A stretch of 31,072 bases of DNA, taken from positions 1 through 31,072 of the forward strand of contig CALDQY010000065.1 of assembly GCA_937911445.1 (NCBI GenBank). Direction: 5' to 3'. Made by a program: the position numbers and the translations under genes. Of the stretch, positions 1 to 7,328 are shown piece by piece. How positions within the stretch are numbered: the first letter of the stretch is position 1; each line of letters begins with the position of its first letter. The notes beneath the pieces are model-generated. The model had not been told where the DNA came from. It made no database searches and saw nothing but the letters and a program-made list of their open reading frames with translations. This stretch comes from an uncultured Rhodobiaceae bacterium (GTDB lineage: Archaea; Thermoplasmatota; Poseidoniia; Poseidoniales; Poseidoniaceae).

Positions 1-2
1 AA

Positions 3-587
3 TTAGAAACACTCCTTGAAGCCACGTTGTTTGGTTCTGGTAAGTCGCTTTCGATCAGAGAACTATCGGAATCACTTGGTTATGAGGAAGAAGAAATTTC
101 TGAGGCTCTCGCCACGCTCCAAGGAACGATAAAACGACGTCGAGGTGGTGCTTTGAGAATCGTTGAAATCGGTGGTAAGTGGGCCATGGAGGTGCGTCCA
201 AATGTTGCGGATCACTTGCCAAAAGAAACCAAGACGGAGATGCCAAAGAAACTGCTCAAGGCTGCAGCATTGATCGCTTATCACCAACCGATGCCTCAAT
301 CACGTCTTGTCGAACTCCTTGGTCAGAAAGCCTACGATTACGTACGTGAACTCTCCCAGTATGGGATGATTATGCGAAGGAGAGATGGAAATACACGACG
401 GTTGACGACAACGAGACGCTTCTCGGAAGCATTTGGCTGTCCACATACGGATCTGCGAAAAGTACGGAAATGGTTCAGAGAACAGGTCTCTGAAGCAGGA
501 TTGTTCGATGGGATGGACTCAGAGGCATTGAAAGATGTTGGCGAAGATGGCCTTATTCAGGCAACATTGCCACTCGAAGAAGAGTGA
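3..587 (+). CDS. scpB: Segregation and condensation protein B (ScpB), 5'-truncated by the window edge
   Basis: ScpB is the winged-helix kleisin partner of ScpA and Smc in chromosome condensation and segregation. The frame is open to the left edge; the visible protein begins LETLLEATLFGSGKSLSIREL, the usual first helix of ScpB. The TTG at position 27 is therefore probably an internal leucine, and the true start lies upstream of the window. Two tandem winged-helix modules follow (about residues 10-90 and 95-165 of the visible part). The second carries a YHQPMPQSRL segment, typical of the ScpB second domain (the family often has hQPvtr..i). The tail is acidic (LPLEEE). The stop codon directly abuts the stop of the convergent HMG-CoA reductase gene, with no spacer. 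An upstream scpA cannot be checked here. The family call is firm; the missing length is unknown. Confidence 0.85.
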   Translation, partial: LETLLEATLFGSGKSLSIRELSESLGYEEEEISEALATLQGTIKRRRGGALRIVEIGGKWAMEVRPNVADHLPKETKTEMPKKLLKAAALIAYHQPMPQSRLVELLGQKAYDYVRELSQYGMIMRRRDGNTRRLTTTRRFSEAFGCPHTDLRKVRKWFREQVSEAGLFDGMDSEALKDVGEDGLIQATLPLEEE

Positions 588-1883
588 TTAATCTCTCAAC
601 GCTTTCAGGATTTCAGCAACTCTAGTTTGCGTTTTCGGCCCTTCTTCAGCAATCAATTGTTGAGCAACTTTTTCGATTTCTTCGCCGACTGCACCCGCAC
701 TGACGGCCATATTCTTCGCATGAAGGCGCATGTGGCCTTTTTGGATTCCACTCGTCGCTAGGGCTCGCAATGCTCCAAGATTCTGGGCAAGACCTGCTGC
801 AGCCATCACTGATGCCAATTCCTGAGCAGATTCTACTCCGAGAATCTCGAGATTGGCTCGTGCAACTGGGTGGACCTTTGATGCACCGCCTACGATTCCA
901 ACAGCCATAGGCGTCTCGATTGTTCCGACGAGATTGCCTTCTGAATCCTTGTCCCAGTGCGTCATTGATCCGTATCGTCCTTGATGGTAAGCAACGTATG
1001 CGTGACATCCTGCTTCTACTGCTCGCCAATCCTGGCCACAAGCAACGGCAACAGCGGAGATTCCATTCATGACGCCCTTGTTGTGTGTTGCAGCTCTGTA
1101 AGGGTCCGCCATAGCGAAGTGATGCGCTTCAAGAATGCCATCGATGATGTTCTTCCCATCATCTGCATCGCCAGTATTGCTCATCTCTTTTGGGGTAAAG
1201 GTTGCTGTAACCCGTGCAAGTCGTTGAGTGGCCAGGTTCGAGAGAATTCGCAAGAGCGAGCGACCAGATGTCATTTTTTCCAATTCTGGTGCAAGTAGCT
1301 CAGCCATTGTGTTTACCGCATTGGCGCCCATTGCATCGCGGCAATCGACGTGGATATGCACGATGAGCATTGGTCCAGATAACGTTTCAAGTGAGCGAGT
1401 TGTTATGTTCTTACATCCTCCTCCCAGACGAATCATGGTTGATGGTAGGCTGTTTGCAAGTTCCATCAGTTGGATTTTGTTCTCATCGATTTGCTGAATG
1501 GCTGCATCATGATCTTCGACATCGAGGAGTTGGATTTGAGCAATCATCATTGGAGCATCGTTGTTTGAACTGAATCCTCCCTTTGCATGGCAACGCTTCG
1601 CCATGTTGGATGCAGCAGCAACAACACTTGATTCTTCAAGGCAAAATGGGACGACGTAGTGCTTTTCATCAATGATGAAGTTGGTTGCAACACCAACAGG
1701 AAGCGACATCGTCCCTATCACATTCTCAATCATGCGATCTGCTGAAGCATCATCTAATTCTCCATTTGCAGCCAGAGCAGCGACGTGCTCATCATTGAGA
1801 TCGGCAAGATCTGCAACCATTCGTCGACGTTGCTCAACATCAAGTTTGTAGAAGCCTTTGAGGCGGCTGTTGTCTACTGGCAT
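588..1883 (-). CDS. hmgA: Hydroxymethylglutaryl-CoA reductase, class II
   Basis: Reduces HMG-CoA to mevalonate, the committed step toward the isoprenoid chains of archaeal membrane lipids. The N-terminus (SRLKGFYKL) and the motifs ENVIGTMSLPVGVA, DCRDAMGANAVNT, THNKGVMNGISA, ACGQDWRAVEAG and GHMRLHAKN are those of class II enzymes (Pseudomonas mevalonii type). The catalytic set is present: Glu in ENVIG (about residue 53), Lys in HNKG (about 269), Asp in GQDWRA (about 285) and His in KGHM (about 384). I chose the ATG at 1883; an in-frame GTG three codons upstream (1892) is the alternative. Length, about 431 residues, is normal for class II. Cofactor preference (NADH or NADPH) cannot be read reliably. 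The gene is transcribed away from the TTAACG array at 1939-2030, so that array lies in its upstream control region. Confidence 0.95.
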   Translation of the reverse strand: MPVDNSRLKGFYKLDVEQRRRMVADLADLNDEHVAALAANGELDDASADRMIENVIGTMSLPVGVATNFIIDEKHYVVPFCLEESSVVAAASNMAKRCHAKGGFSSNNDAPMMIAQIQLLDVEDHDAAIQQIDENKIQLMELANSLPSTMIRLGGGCKNITTRSLETLSGPMLIVHIHVDCRDAMGANAVNTMAELLAPELEKMTSGRSLLRILSNLATQRLARVTATFTPKEMSNTGDADDGKNIIDGILEAHHFAMADPYRAATHNKGVMNGISAVAVACGQDWRAVEAGCHAYVAYHQGRYGSMTHWDKDSEGNLVGTIETPMAVGIVGGASKVHPVARANLEILGVESAQELASVMAAAGLAQNLGALRALATSGIQKGHMRLHAKNMAVSAGAVGEEIEKVAQQLIAEEGPKTQTRVAEILKALRD

Positions 1884-1938
1884 GGTGTCCACTCAAATAG
1901 ACCCAAGGGTATGGGACGCATGAACCAATCGGAAGTTA

Positions 1939-2030
1939 TTAACGGGTTTAACGCTTAATTTAACGCGTTAAAATTACGTTAATATGGCGTTAATTCACGG
2001 TTCAAAATCCGCTTGGTAATTTGATTAACG
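1939..2030. repeat. Symmetric array of TTAACG / CGTTAA half-sites, probable operator
   Basis: Seven copies of the hexamer lie in 92 bp. TTAACG is at 1939, 1948 and 1960; CGTTAA at 1966, 1977 and 1988; a further TTAACG is at 2025. The two central copies join as the perfect palindrome TTTAACGCGTTAAA (1959-1972). Half-sites to the left point one way and those to the right point the other. Their centres sit about -24, -15, -3, +3, +14 and +25 bp from the dyad, so neighbouring sites are roughly one helical turn apart. The array lies between the divergent HMG-CoA reductase and AAA-ATPase genes. The first copy overlaps a possible TATA element for the reductase. Cooperative binding by a dimeric regulator is inferred; the regulator is unknown. 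Confidence 0.7.
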
Positions 2031-2066
2031 TCTCATAACACGTTGCAATGTCCTTGCACGTCTGTG

Positions 2067-2080
2067 AAATATCATATACT
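2067..2080 (+). promoter_or_regulatory. TATA-like box for the AAA-ATPase operon, likely leaderless
   Basis: The AT-rich stretch AAATATCATATAC is centred near 2075, about 25 bp before the ATG at 2100. This is the normal archaeal TATA-to-start distance, so transcription is predicted to begin at or next to the start codon. No Shine-Dalgarno sequence is visible, which fits a leaderless mRNA. Confidence 0.5.
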
Positions 2081-2099
2081 TGGTCAAAGTTGCTCGGGC

Positions 2100-3818
2100 A
2101 TGCATGGTAATACGGTCGATTTTGGTTTTCCTTCACTGAGTGAGGATCCATTTTCCTCCAGTCCATTGGAGAAGGATGAATTCGATTTGTTGGTTGGTCG
2201 CCATGCGTTGTTCGATGAACTTGAACGGAAAATTACCTTCAAATCAGCGAACCGTATCCTTCTGGTAGGAGAATTCGGTTCTGGAAAAACATCGTTCATG
2301 CAATGCTTGAGTTCAAGAACGAACCTTCATCTAAAGATCGACCGGATTGCATTCTCTGAGCCCGGCGTTGAGTTGCTGAAGGATATGTACGCCCAACTCA
2401 TCGATGGTTCGCCGCCACATGATTACTCAAAATTGAATCGTGAATTGCGTCGCATGCTTCACGATTCGCGTCAAATGCTCCCTCTCATCACCATCGATGC
2501 AGATATGGCGGATTTTTCCTCACTCGAAGCATGCTTACGCTCCTCGCTTCACTTTTTTGAGAGTCTCCCTGCGTTGATCATTATCGCCATCAATCCTCAA
2601 CAACAATCCCTTATTTCTGAACAATTGCTTCAGCGTTTCGAATTACGAACAATGCCTGAATTGGGGCATGATGGCATCAAAGCCATGGTCGAGAGGCGAA
2701 TTGCAAAAGTGGCTGCGCAACCTTATCAAATGTCATCGGAGGATGCAAACCGACTCCTCCAATTGAGTCAGAGCGGCCACCCAGGTGCTTTGATTCGTGT
2801 TCTTCGGAACGTTGTTACAGGATCGCACAATGCAACGAGCAGTCGTTTGTCTCAGCCTACGTATGAACCTCCAGTGGTCGAATCGACCGAAGAAGTCGCT
2901 CCTGAGCCTGAAATCGTTGAGGACCTTCCATCTTCAATGGATGCAGATGAGCCATTGGATGATGAATCCGTGGAAGAAGAATGGGAACAAACACCAGGGA
3001 TGACAGAAGCAAGCGGCTTCGATCTTGATTTCCAGATTCTTGATGAACCCATTGAACTACCTAAGGAAGAGCCAGAAGATGACCCAGTCGAGCACTCGGA
3101 GGTACAAGATGAGGATTTAGATGATTCCTATGTCACAGAACGTAGCCTTCCCTTTGCAGGTGCTTTTGGAGGATTACGCAACCGAAATATCATCGCAATT
3201 GAAGACAAAAGCCCCGCCCCTGAAGGCCAGTTCAGAGAAACGGACGAAGGAACTGCGTTTTGGTCTGCGGAAGAATTCCCATCTGTGTCCGAACAAGATG
3301 AAGTCGAAGAAGTTGAGGCGATTGAATCTGAAGAATTCCATACATTCTACGACGAACCATTGGATCCCCCCTACTCGGAGGAAGTTGACCTTTCCCAACC
3401 AAGTCAAGCCGACATGAATGCCATCGAAACCTTCACTCGACTGTTGACTCAAGTCTTGCAGCCTTCTGGAACAGGTTTGCGTGGAGATCAACAACTTGTC
3501 GAGCAACTCCGTGCGTTATCGAGGCCACGCTTGACTCAGAAGGAGGAGCACGTTCTCAGTATTGCAGTTCTTAGTTCTCTCACAGCATCTGAATCAATTG
3601 TTGTCGCCGAGGCTAAAGGTAGGACGATTTCTCCATCTGACCCTGCATTGCTTGAACGCCTTTCCATCAAACGTGCCCGTCTTTCCCAAATCTGCAATCG
3701 TCTCCACAAGGCCGGAATCTTGCATGCTCGAATGGTTGGGCGTTCGCGGATGTTTGGCTTGACAAGGAGTGCTTTAGCACAATTGATTGCTTGGGGTATT
3801 GTCGGAGGTGATGAATAA
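2100..3818 (+). CDS. AAA-type P-loop ATPase with long acidic linker and C-terminal winged helix, function unknown
   Basis: The 572-residue product has a Walker A motif GEFGSGKT (57-64) in an AAA/STAND-like ATPase domain (about 30-240). A hydrophobic strand PLITIDADMADF (128-139) sits where Walker B is expected, but it reads DAD rather than DE. A sensor-1-like strand (LIIIAINPQ, 159-167) and a sensor-2-like helix (GHPGALIRVLRNV, 226-238) follow, giving an Orc1/Cdc6-like order. Residues 250-435 are Glu/Asp/Pro-rich and probably disordered. Residues 480-560 form a helix-turn-helix/winged helix (LSIKRARLSQICNRLHKAGI, then a wing ending RSRMFGLT). I prefer the ATG at 2100, 25 bp after a TATA-like box; a TTG at 2043 would add 19 residues unlike the rest. 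The stop overlaps the next start by one base. DNA binding is likely. A role in replication, transcription or defence cannot be decided. Confidence 0.8.
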   Translation: MHGNTVDFGFPSLSEDPFSSSPLEKDEFDLLVGRHALFDELERKITFKSANRILLVGEFGSGKTSFMQCLSSRTNLHLKIDRIAFSEPGVELLKDMYAQLIDGSPPHDYSKLNRELRRMLHDSRQMLPLITIDADMADFSSLEACLRSSLHFFESLPALIIIAINPQQQSLISEQLLQRFELRTMPELGHDGIKAMVERRIAKVAAQPYQMSSEDANRLLQLSQSGHPGALIRVLRNVVTGSHNATSSRLSQPTYEPPVVESTEEVAPEPEIVEDLPSSMDADEPLDDESVEEEWEQTPGMTEASGFDLDFQILDEPIELPKEEPEDDPVEHSEVQDEDLDDSYVTERSLPFAGAFGGLRNRNIIAIEDKSPAPEGQFRETDEGTAFWSAEEFPSVSEQDEVEEVEAIESEEFHTFYDEPLDPPYSEEVDLSQPSQADMNAIETFTRLLTQVLQPSGTGLRGDQQLVEQLRALSRPRLTQKEEHVLSIAVLSSLTASESIVVAEAKGRTISPSDPALLERLSIKRARLSQICNRLHKAGILHARMVGRSRMFGLTRSALAQLIAWGIVGGDE

Positions 3819-4867
3819 TGACATGGGCGGTAAGTTGGTCTTGGCAAGCACCATCAAGAGTGAGTGCGATTGAATCTGTTAATGGACATCTCTGTGCAGC
3901 TTACGGGCTTGAATTGGTTCTGTTCGATGAATCCAATAAGATCCAATGGGAACGAAGTATGCCGTTCAAAGTACATGCTATTTGCAATGCTGATGGTAGG
4001 ATTGGTGTGTTGGCTGCTCACGCGTTCTATCTTCTCAACACGGTCGATGGTTCAATGGTTCATGAGGGTCGTTCGTGTCCTGGGGGCTTCCTTCAACTTC
4101 TCAACCGTCCTGGTGGAGGTTGGGTCATATCTGGACGAGATGGTAACCTACACTTGTTTGATGCAAACGGTGTTGGCATACGACGTATTCACTCTGGTGT
4201 TGTTCGGCGGCTTATAGGATGGCTTGACCGTGAACATCTGCTCTGGCAAGATGCAAGTGGAGTCGTGTATTGTGGTCAAATCGCTCAGCAAGACAAACGT
4301 CGAGTTGTTGATACGACTGTATGGAGTTGGGTTTCTCCTCTGAACGAAGGCCATATGCTTCTCCAATCCGCTGATGGACAGTTATGGGACGGAATCCCAC
4401 ATCCGTACGGTTGGGATGCGATTGAGCGCATCGAGATTGAATCGCTTGAGCCACTCGTTGCAACGCGTGCTGGTGATGGATGGTGGGTGCTTGGTATCGA
4501 AGGACATCTCGATCAAATGAGCTCAGAAACAGGAGAAACAAGAATCGGAGAGGGCATGAATCTAGGTGACATGTTGATCAATCTGGGACGTGATTCGATG
4601 GTGACATGTCGTCGAGATGGTTTGGTTCGACGTTGGGTAGCGCCTCATCTTGCAGAGGAACAACGACGCCATCGAAAAAAGGAAGCAGCAGATGCGAAAC
4701 TCGCTCGTTCATGGGAAGAACGTCGACAATTGTTCCAGAGAGCGCTCACTGCGGAAGATGAGGGGCGTTTGTCCCGCGCCATCGAACTCTACGAAGCATT
4801 GGGAAGAAAAGAGGACGTGCAGCGGCTTCTGAAACGCCAAAAGGGTGGTGACTCAGCTGAATCCTGA
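3818..4867 (+). CDS. WD40/PQQ-like beta-propeller protein with helical C-terminus
   Basis: The start (TAATG) overlaps the stop of the ATPase gene by one base, so the two are probably translationally coupled. Residues 1-270 consist of repeated short beta-strand units with the flavour of propeller blades, such as GGWVISGRDGNLHLFDANG, EHLLWQDASGVVYCG, HMLLQSADGQLWDG and SMVTCRRDGLVRRW. Six or so blades are plausible, though none is a textbook WD40 repeat. Residues 275-345 are highly charged and helical (AEEQRRHRKKEAADAK, then RALTAEDEGRLSRAIELYEALGR), resembling a coiled coil followed by a single TPR-like hairpin. No signal peptide or membrane segment is seen, so it is probably a cytoplasmic scaffold. 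A partnership with the upstream ATPase is inferred from the coupling only. Confidence 0.75.
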   Translation: MTWAVSWSWQAPSRVSAIESVNGHLCAAYGLELVLFDESNKIQWERSMPFKVHAICNADGRIGVLAAHAFYLLNTVDGSMVHEGRSCPGGFLQLLNRPGGGWVISGRDGNLHLFDANGVGIRRIHSGVVRRLIGWLDREHLLWQDASGVVYCGQIAQQDKRRVVDTTVWSWVSPLNEGHMLLQSADGQLWDGIPHPYGWDAIERIEIESLEPLVATRAGDGWWVLGIEGHLDQMSSETGETRIGEGMNLGDMLINLGRDSMVTCRRDGLVRRWVAPHLAEEQRRHRKKEAADAKLARSWEERRQLFQRALTAEDEGRLSRAIELYEALGRKEDVQRLLKRQKGGDSAES

Positions 4868-5150
4868 TCAAACCCTCACGGTAGAACGCGTGAAACATTA
4901 CCTTTCAATTACCGAGAAAGCCCGCGCCAAAGCGACTCCTCTGGCATCAACACCTGACGAAGAAACGATGCTCAAAACCTTGCTTTCGATGGCGGACGAC
5001 TATGCGAATGATGCACAGTATTTCCTAGATCAAGGCGATCTTATTCGTGCATTCGGCGCAATCAATTACGCTCATGCTTGGATTGATGCAGGCGTGAAAC
5101 TCCGTCTGCTTGACGGACATGGAGATGATGTCTTATTCACGCTGCCGTGA
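4845..5150 (+). CDS. DUF357 family protein
   Basis: A 101-residue, mostly helical archaeal protein of the DUF357 family. The signature is the C-terminal helical hairpin YFLDQGDLIRAFGAINYAHA (about residues 64-83) followed by WIDAGVKLRLL. The function of the family is not known to me. The gene starts at GTG 4845 or the adjacent GTG 4848, 23 bases inside the end of the propeller gene, making three overlapping genes in a row. Its last 14 bases overlap the convergent regulator gene at 5137. The N-terminal 20 residues are the least certain part. Confidence 0.8.
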   Translation: MVTQLNPDQTLTVERVKHYLSITEKARAKATPLASTPDEETMLKTLLSMADDYANDAQYFLDQGDLIRAFGAINYAHAWIDAGVKLRLLDGHGDDVLFTLP

Positions 5151-5550
5151 ACTCGCCACTGTGTTGTGGCTCGACTTTCAAAACCAGGTCACTGATCAGT
5201 TCTACATCATTTAGGATTTCTTTTGCTCGCTTTCTTGCTTTATTGACAAAGGGCTGAATCGATTGTTCGAGGTTGTTGCGAAGACGATAGATGTGAGCTG
5301 GGCGGCCACGAGATGCTTCGGTTCGAGGAGAAAAATGAACAAGATTCATTTCACGTAGCTCCGCAATGGCCATGCTCACATCAGGTTGTCGAATGTTGCA
5401 CCGGCACTGAAGATCCTTCGAGGTTGAAGCACCGTGGTGATGAAGGCAGAGTAGGACACTCGCAGTATTCTCGTTTGCACCAAGTTGGATGAGTTTGTTT
5501 CGAAGAGAGCGTTGTTCATTGCTTATGTGGGTACTCATGCCGACTGTCAT
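5137..5550 (-). CDS. Winged-helix transcriptional regulator (TrmB/MarR-like)
   Basis: A 137-residue protein with one helix-turn-helix/winged-helix domain (about residues 20-95). The recognition region is STSKDLQCRCNIRQPDVSMAI, followed by a wing RTEASRGRPAHIYRL. Residues 95-130 form a charged helix that could dimerise (QPFVNKARKRAKEIL). No ligand-binding domain is present, so it is a minimal DNA-binding protein of the kind common in archaea. I chose the ATG at 5550 because a TATA-like box sits 26 bp before it; the ATG at 5538 is the alternative. The 3' end overlaps the convergent DUF357 gene by 14 bases. The target is unknown; the TTAACG array 3.2 kb away is only a guess. Confidence 0.8.
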   Translation of the reverse strand: MTVGMSTHISNEQRSLRNKLIQLGANENTASVLLCLHHHGASTSKDLQCRCNIRQPDVSMAIAELREMNLVHFSPRTEASRGRPAHIYRLRNNLEQSIQPFVNKARKRAKEILNDVELISDLVLKVEPQHSGEFTAA

Positions 5551-5570
5551 AGTTCTGTTACAAAAGTCAC

Positions 5571-5580
5571 GATATATAAT
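5571..5580 (-). promoter_or_regulatory. TATA box for the winged-helix regulator, likely leaderless
   Basis: On the minus strand ATTATATATC is centred near 5576, about 26 bp before the ATG at 5550. No Shine-Dalgarno sequence precedes that ATG. Both facts fit a transcript beginning at the start codon. The rest of 5551-5663 is AT-rich and holds no recognisable gene; it must also contain the end of the S6e-aIF2 gamma-PIN transcript. Confidence 0.55.
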
Positions 5581-5663
5581 AAGTCCACCGACGTTTTATT
5601 GAGAATATACAATTTAATTTAATAATCTTTCAAGGAGCGATGAATATTTCTAACATGAATTCT

Positions 5664-6038
5664 CTATAGACCATTAACTAACCTGATGTTTTTTCCCCTG
5701 ACCACTTCAAGAATCCCAATTCCATTTTCGAGTGCCCTTCGCTTGAGATTTGCATCAACTGTGAGAAGAGGGATGCCTCGTTCATCAGCCACTTCAAGGA
5801 GTGCATCATCCGTGTGCATTGTTGGATGATCAACAAATGTAGACCGCTGCATCAAGAGGTCAAGCATCAGTTTTTTTCCACGTGGACGATTTGCTTCAAT
5901 CTCTTCGAGCTCTTGTTGAACCAAGCCGATGAGGATGAAATGAGGTGGTCCTACGAGATTCGATAGTGCTACGTCAATGTTGAACGATCCATCAATGAGT
6001 GCGACCCACCCACATGCATCGATGAGCACGTCGCCCAT
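5664..6038 (-). CDS. PIN-domain protein, FCF1-like (COG1412 type)
   Basis: A 124-residue single PIN domain, a Mg-dependent RNase fold. The acidic residues expected in the active site are visible: Asp7 in VLIDACG, Glu43 in QQELEEIE, Asp77/78 in HTDDALLEVA and Asp95 in LTVDANLKRRA. Its position after aIF2 gamma in an S6e operon matches the archaeal arrangement in which a COG1412 PIN protein, related to eukaryotic rRNA-processing factor Fcf1, follows the initiation factor gene. A role in rRNA processing is therefore more likely than a VapC toxin, and no antitoxin gene is adjacent. The ATG at 6038 has AGGTGA a few bases upstream and lies 9 bp after the aIF2 gamma stop. Confidence 0.8.
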   Translation of the reverse strand: MGDVLIDACGWVALIDGSFNIDVALSNLVGPPHFILIGLVQQELEEIEANRPRGKKLMLDLLMQRSTFVDHPTMHTDDALLEVADERGIPLLTVDANLKRRALENGIGILEVVRGKNIRLVNGL

Positions 6039-6047
6039 GCATTCACC

Positions 6048-7286
6048 TCATTGAATGGTTCCGTGACCGATGAGGCGCCATCTCGCACCAACACGGCGTG
6101 AGAGCGATACTCGTTGTCCTTTGTCTGCGCAAATTGGGAGACGCAAGTGCAGCTTGGCATTGTTCTTCTCGACACCCTTGACGATACCGACCGATGTGGA
6201 TGTCGCAACATTGACCATCAACATCTCGTTGTTGCGCAGTGGATGAATGGTTTCAGGTTCCTCTCCATCGCCAGCGACCATGTTCTTCATCAGATTGACC
6301 TGAATTGAACACTCTGTTCTAACTTCAGGAAGTTCTCCTTTCTTCGCCAGAACTTGGCCAGAGAGATTGTCTGCAGTTGTAATCGATGGGTCAAGGAGTG
6401 TTCCGAATCCACATAGCCCTCCAGCAGTCATTTGATCTCGCTTACCTCCACCACCTTGCATGCTAGTAATGGTCGTTTCAATGGGCTCCCAGTGAGATTT
6501 GTTTCCGTTCTCAATCTTGCGTCCAGGCCCAATGATAATCTCATCACCTTCTCGGAAGGTTCCCTCAACAATCGAGCCTCCGATGACTCCACCTGTCAAC
6601 TTCGTAGGGCGTGTACCGGGACGATTGACGTCAAACGAGCGTGCAATATGCATGACTGCCCGCTCATCAGTATCACGGTTTGGTGTAGGAATGGTCATCT
6701 CGATTGCTTCGATCAGAATGTCGAGGTTGACATCGTGGTGGGCCGAAACTGGAATAACAGGTGCTTCTTCAGCGATTGTACCTTTGAGGAAGCTCTTGAT
6801 TTCGTTGTACGATTCCATTGCACGTTCTCTTGAGACCAAATCGATCTTGTTCTGAACGATGACGATATTCTTGATCCCAGCGATTTCGAGAGCCATCAAG
6901 TGTTCTCGGGTTTGAGGTTGAGGACATGTTTCGTTTGCAGCGACCATCAGCATGGCACCATCCATGATGGATGCACCAGTGATCATTATCGCCATCAACG
7001 TCTCGTGACCTGGGGCATCGACGAAGGAAACAACGCGTTGTAGTTCAGAATCGACATCTTTCCCACCTTCGGGGTGACGTCCTGTAGCGTAATACTGGCC
7101 GGAATCCGTCTTGTAGAATGCAGTGTCGGCATACCCGAGCTTGATCGAGATGCCACGACGACGTTCTTCGGAATGGGTGTCCGTCCAAACGCCGGAGAGC
7201 GCCTGAGTAAGCGTTGTCTTTCCATGGTCAACGTGACCGACAAGGCCAATGTTGACTTCAGGTTGGGATGGAAGGGTTCGTGCCAT
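6048..7286 (-). CDS. eif2g: Translation initiation factor 2 subunit gamma (aIF2 gamma)
   Basis: The GTPase subunit of archaeal IF2, which delivers initiator tRNA to the small ribosomal subunit. GTPase motifs are intact: GHVDHGKT (17-24), the switch I segment RRGISIKLGYAD (43-54), DAPGH (90-94), NKID (146-149) and SAH near 180. Two beta-barrel domains follow, ending RVGARWRLIGHGTI. The protein is 412 residues, normal for the family. The segment between GYAD and SFVDAPGH, which in many aIF2 gamma proteins carries four zinc-binding cysteines, contains none here (FYKTDSGQYYATGRHPEG). The ATG at 7286 has GGAGG about 10 bases upstream. It sits between S6e (gap 42 bp) and the PIN gene (gap 9 bp). 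Confidence 0.96.
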   Translation of the reverse strand: MARTLPSQPEVNIGLVGHVDHGKTTLTQALSGVWTDTHSEERRRGISIKLGYADTAFYKTDSGQYYATGRHPEGGKDVDSELQRVVSFVDAPGHETLMAIMITGASIMDGAMLMVAANETCPQPQTREHLMALEIAGIKNIVIVQNKIDLVSRERAMESYNEIKSFLKGTIAEEAPVIPVSAHHDVNLDILIEAIEMTIPTPNRDTDERAVMHIARSFDVNRPGTRPTKLTGGVIGGSIVEGTFREGDEIIIGPGRKIENGNKSHWEPIETTITSMQGGGGKRDQMTAGGLCGFGTLLDPSITTADNLSGQVLAKKGELPEVRTECSIQVNLMKNMVAGDGEEPETIHPLRNNEMLMVNVATSTSVGIVKGVEKNNAKLHLRLPICADKGQRVSLSRRVGARWRLIGHGTIQ

Positions 7287-7328
7287 ACTTCCCTTCCTCC
7301 TTGTTCACCGATTCAACCCTCTCGGGTT

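Noticed and set aside
1939..2030. TTAACG array as a CRISPR or iteron-type plasmid origin
   Set aside because: The units are six bases with mirrored orientation and no spacers of constant length, unlike CRISPR. Iterons are normally direct repeats, so an operator fits better.
2043..2099. TTG-initiated N-terminal extension of the AAA ATPase
   Set aside because: The added 19 residues are Cys-rich and unlike the rest, and the stretch contains the TATA-like box of the gene.
5551..5663. tRNA or small RNA gene in the AT-rich gap
   Set aside because: No T-loop GGTTCRAATC-like box, acceptor pairing or stable hairpin could be found by eye. Promoter and transcript-end sequence explain the gap.
5664..6038. 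PIN protein as a VapC toxin
   Set aside because: No antitoxin-sized gene is adjacent, and its place in the S6e-aIF2 gamma operon points to the FCF1-like housekeeping group.
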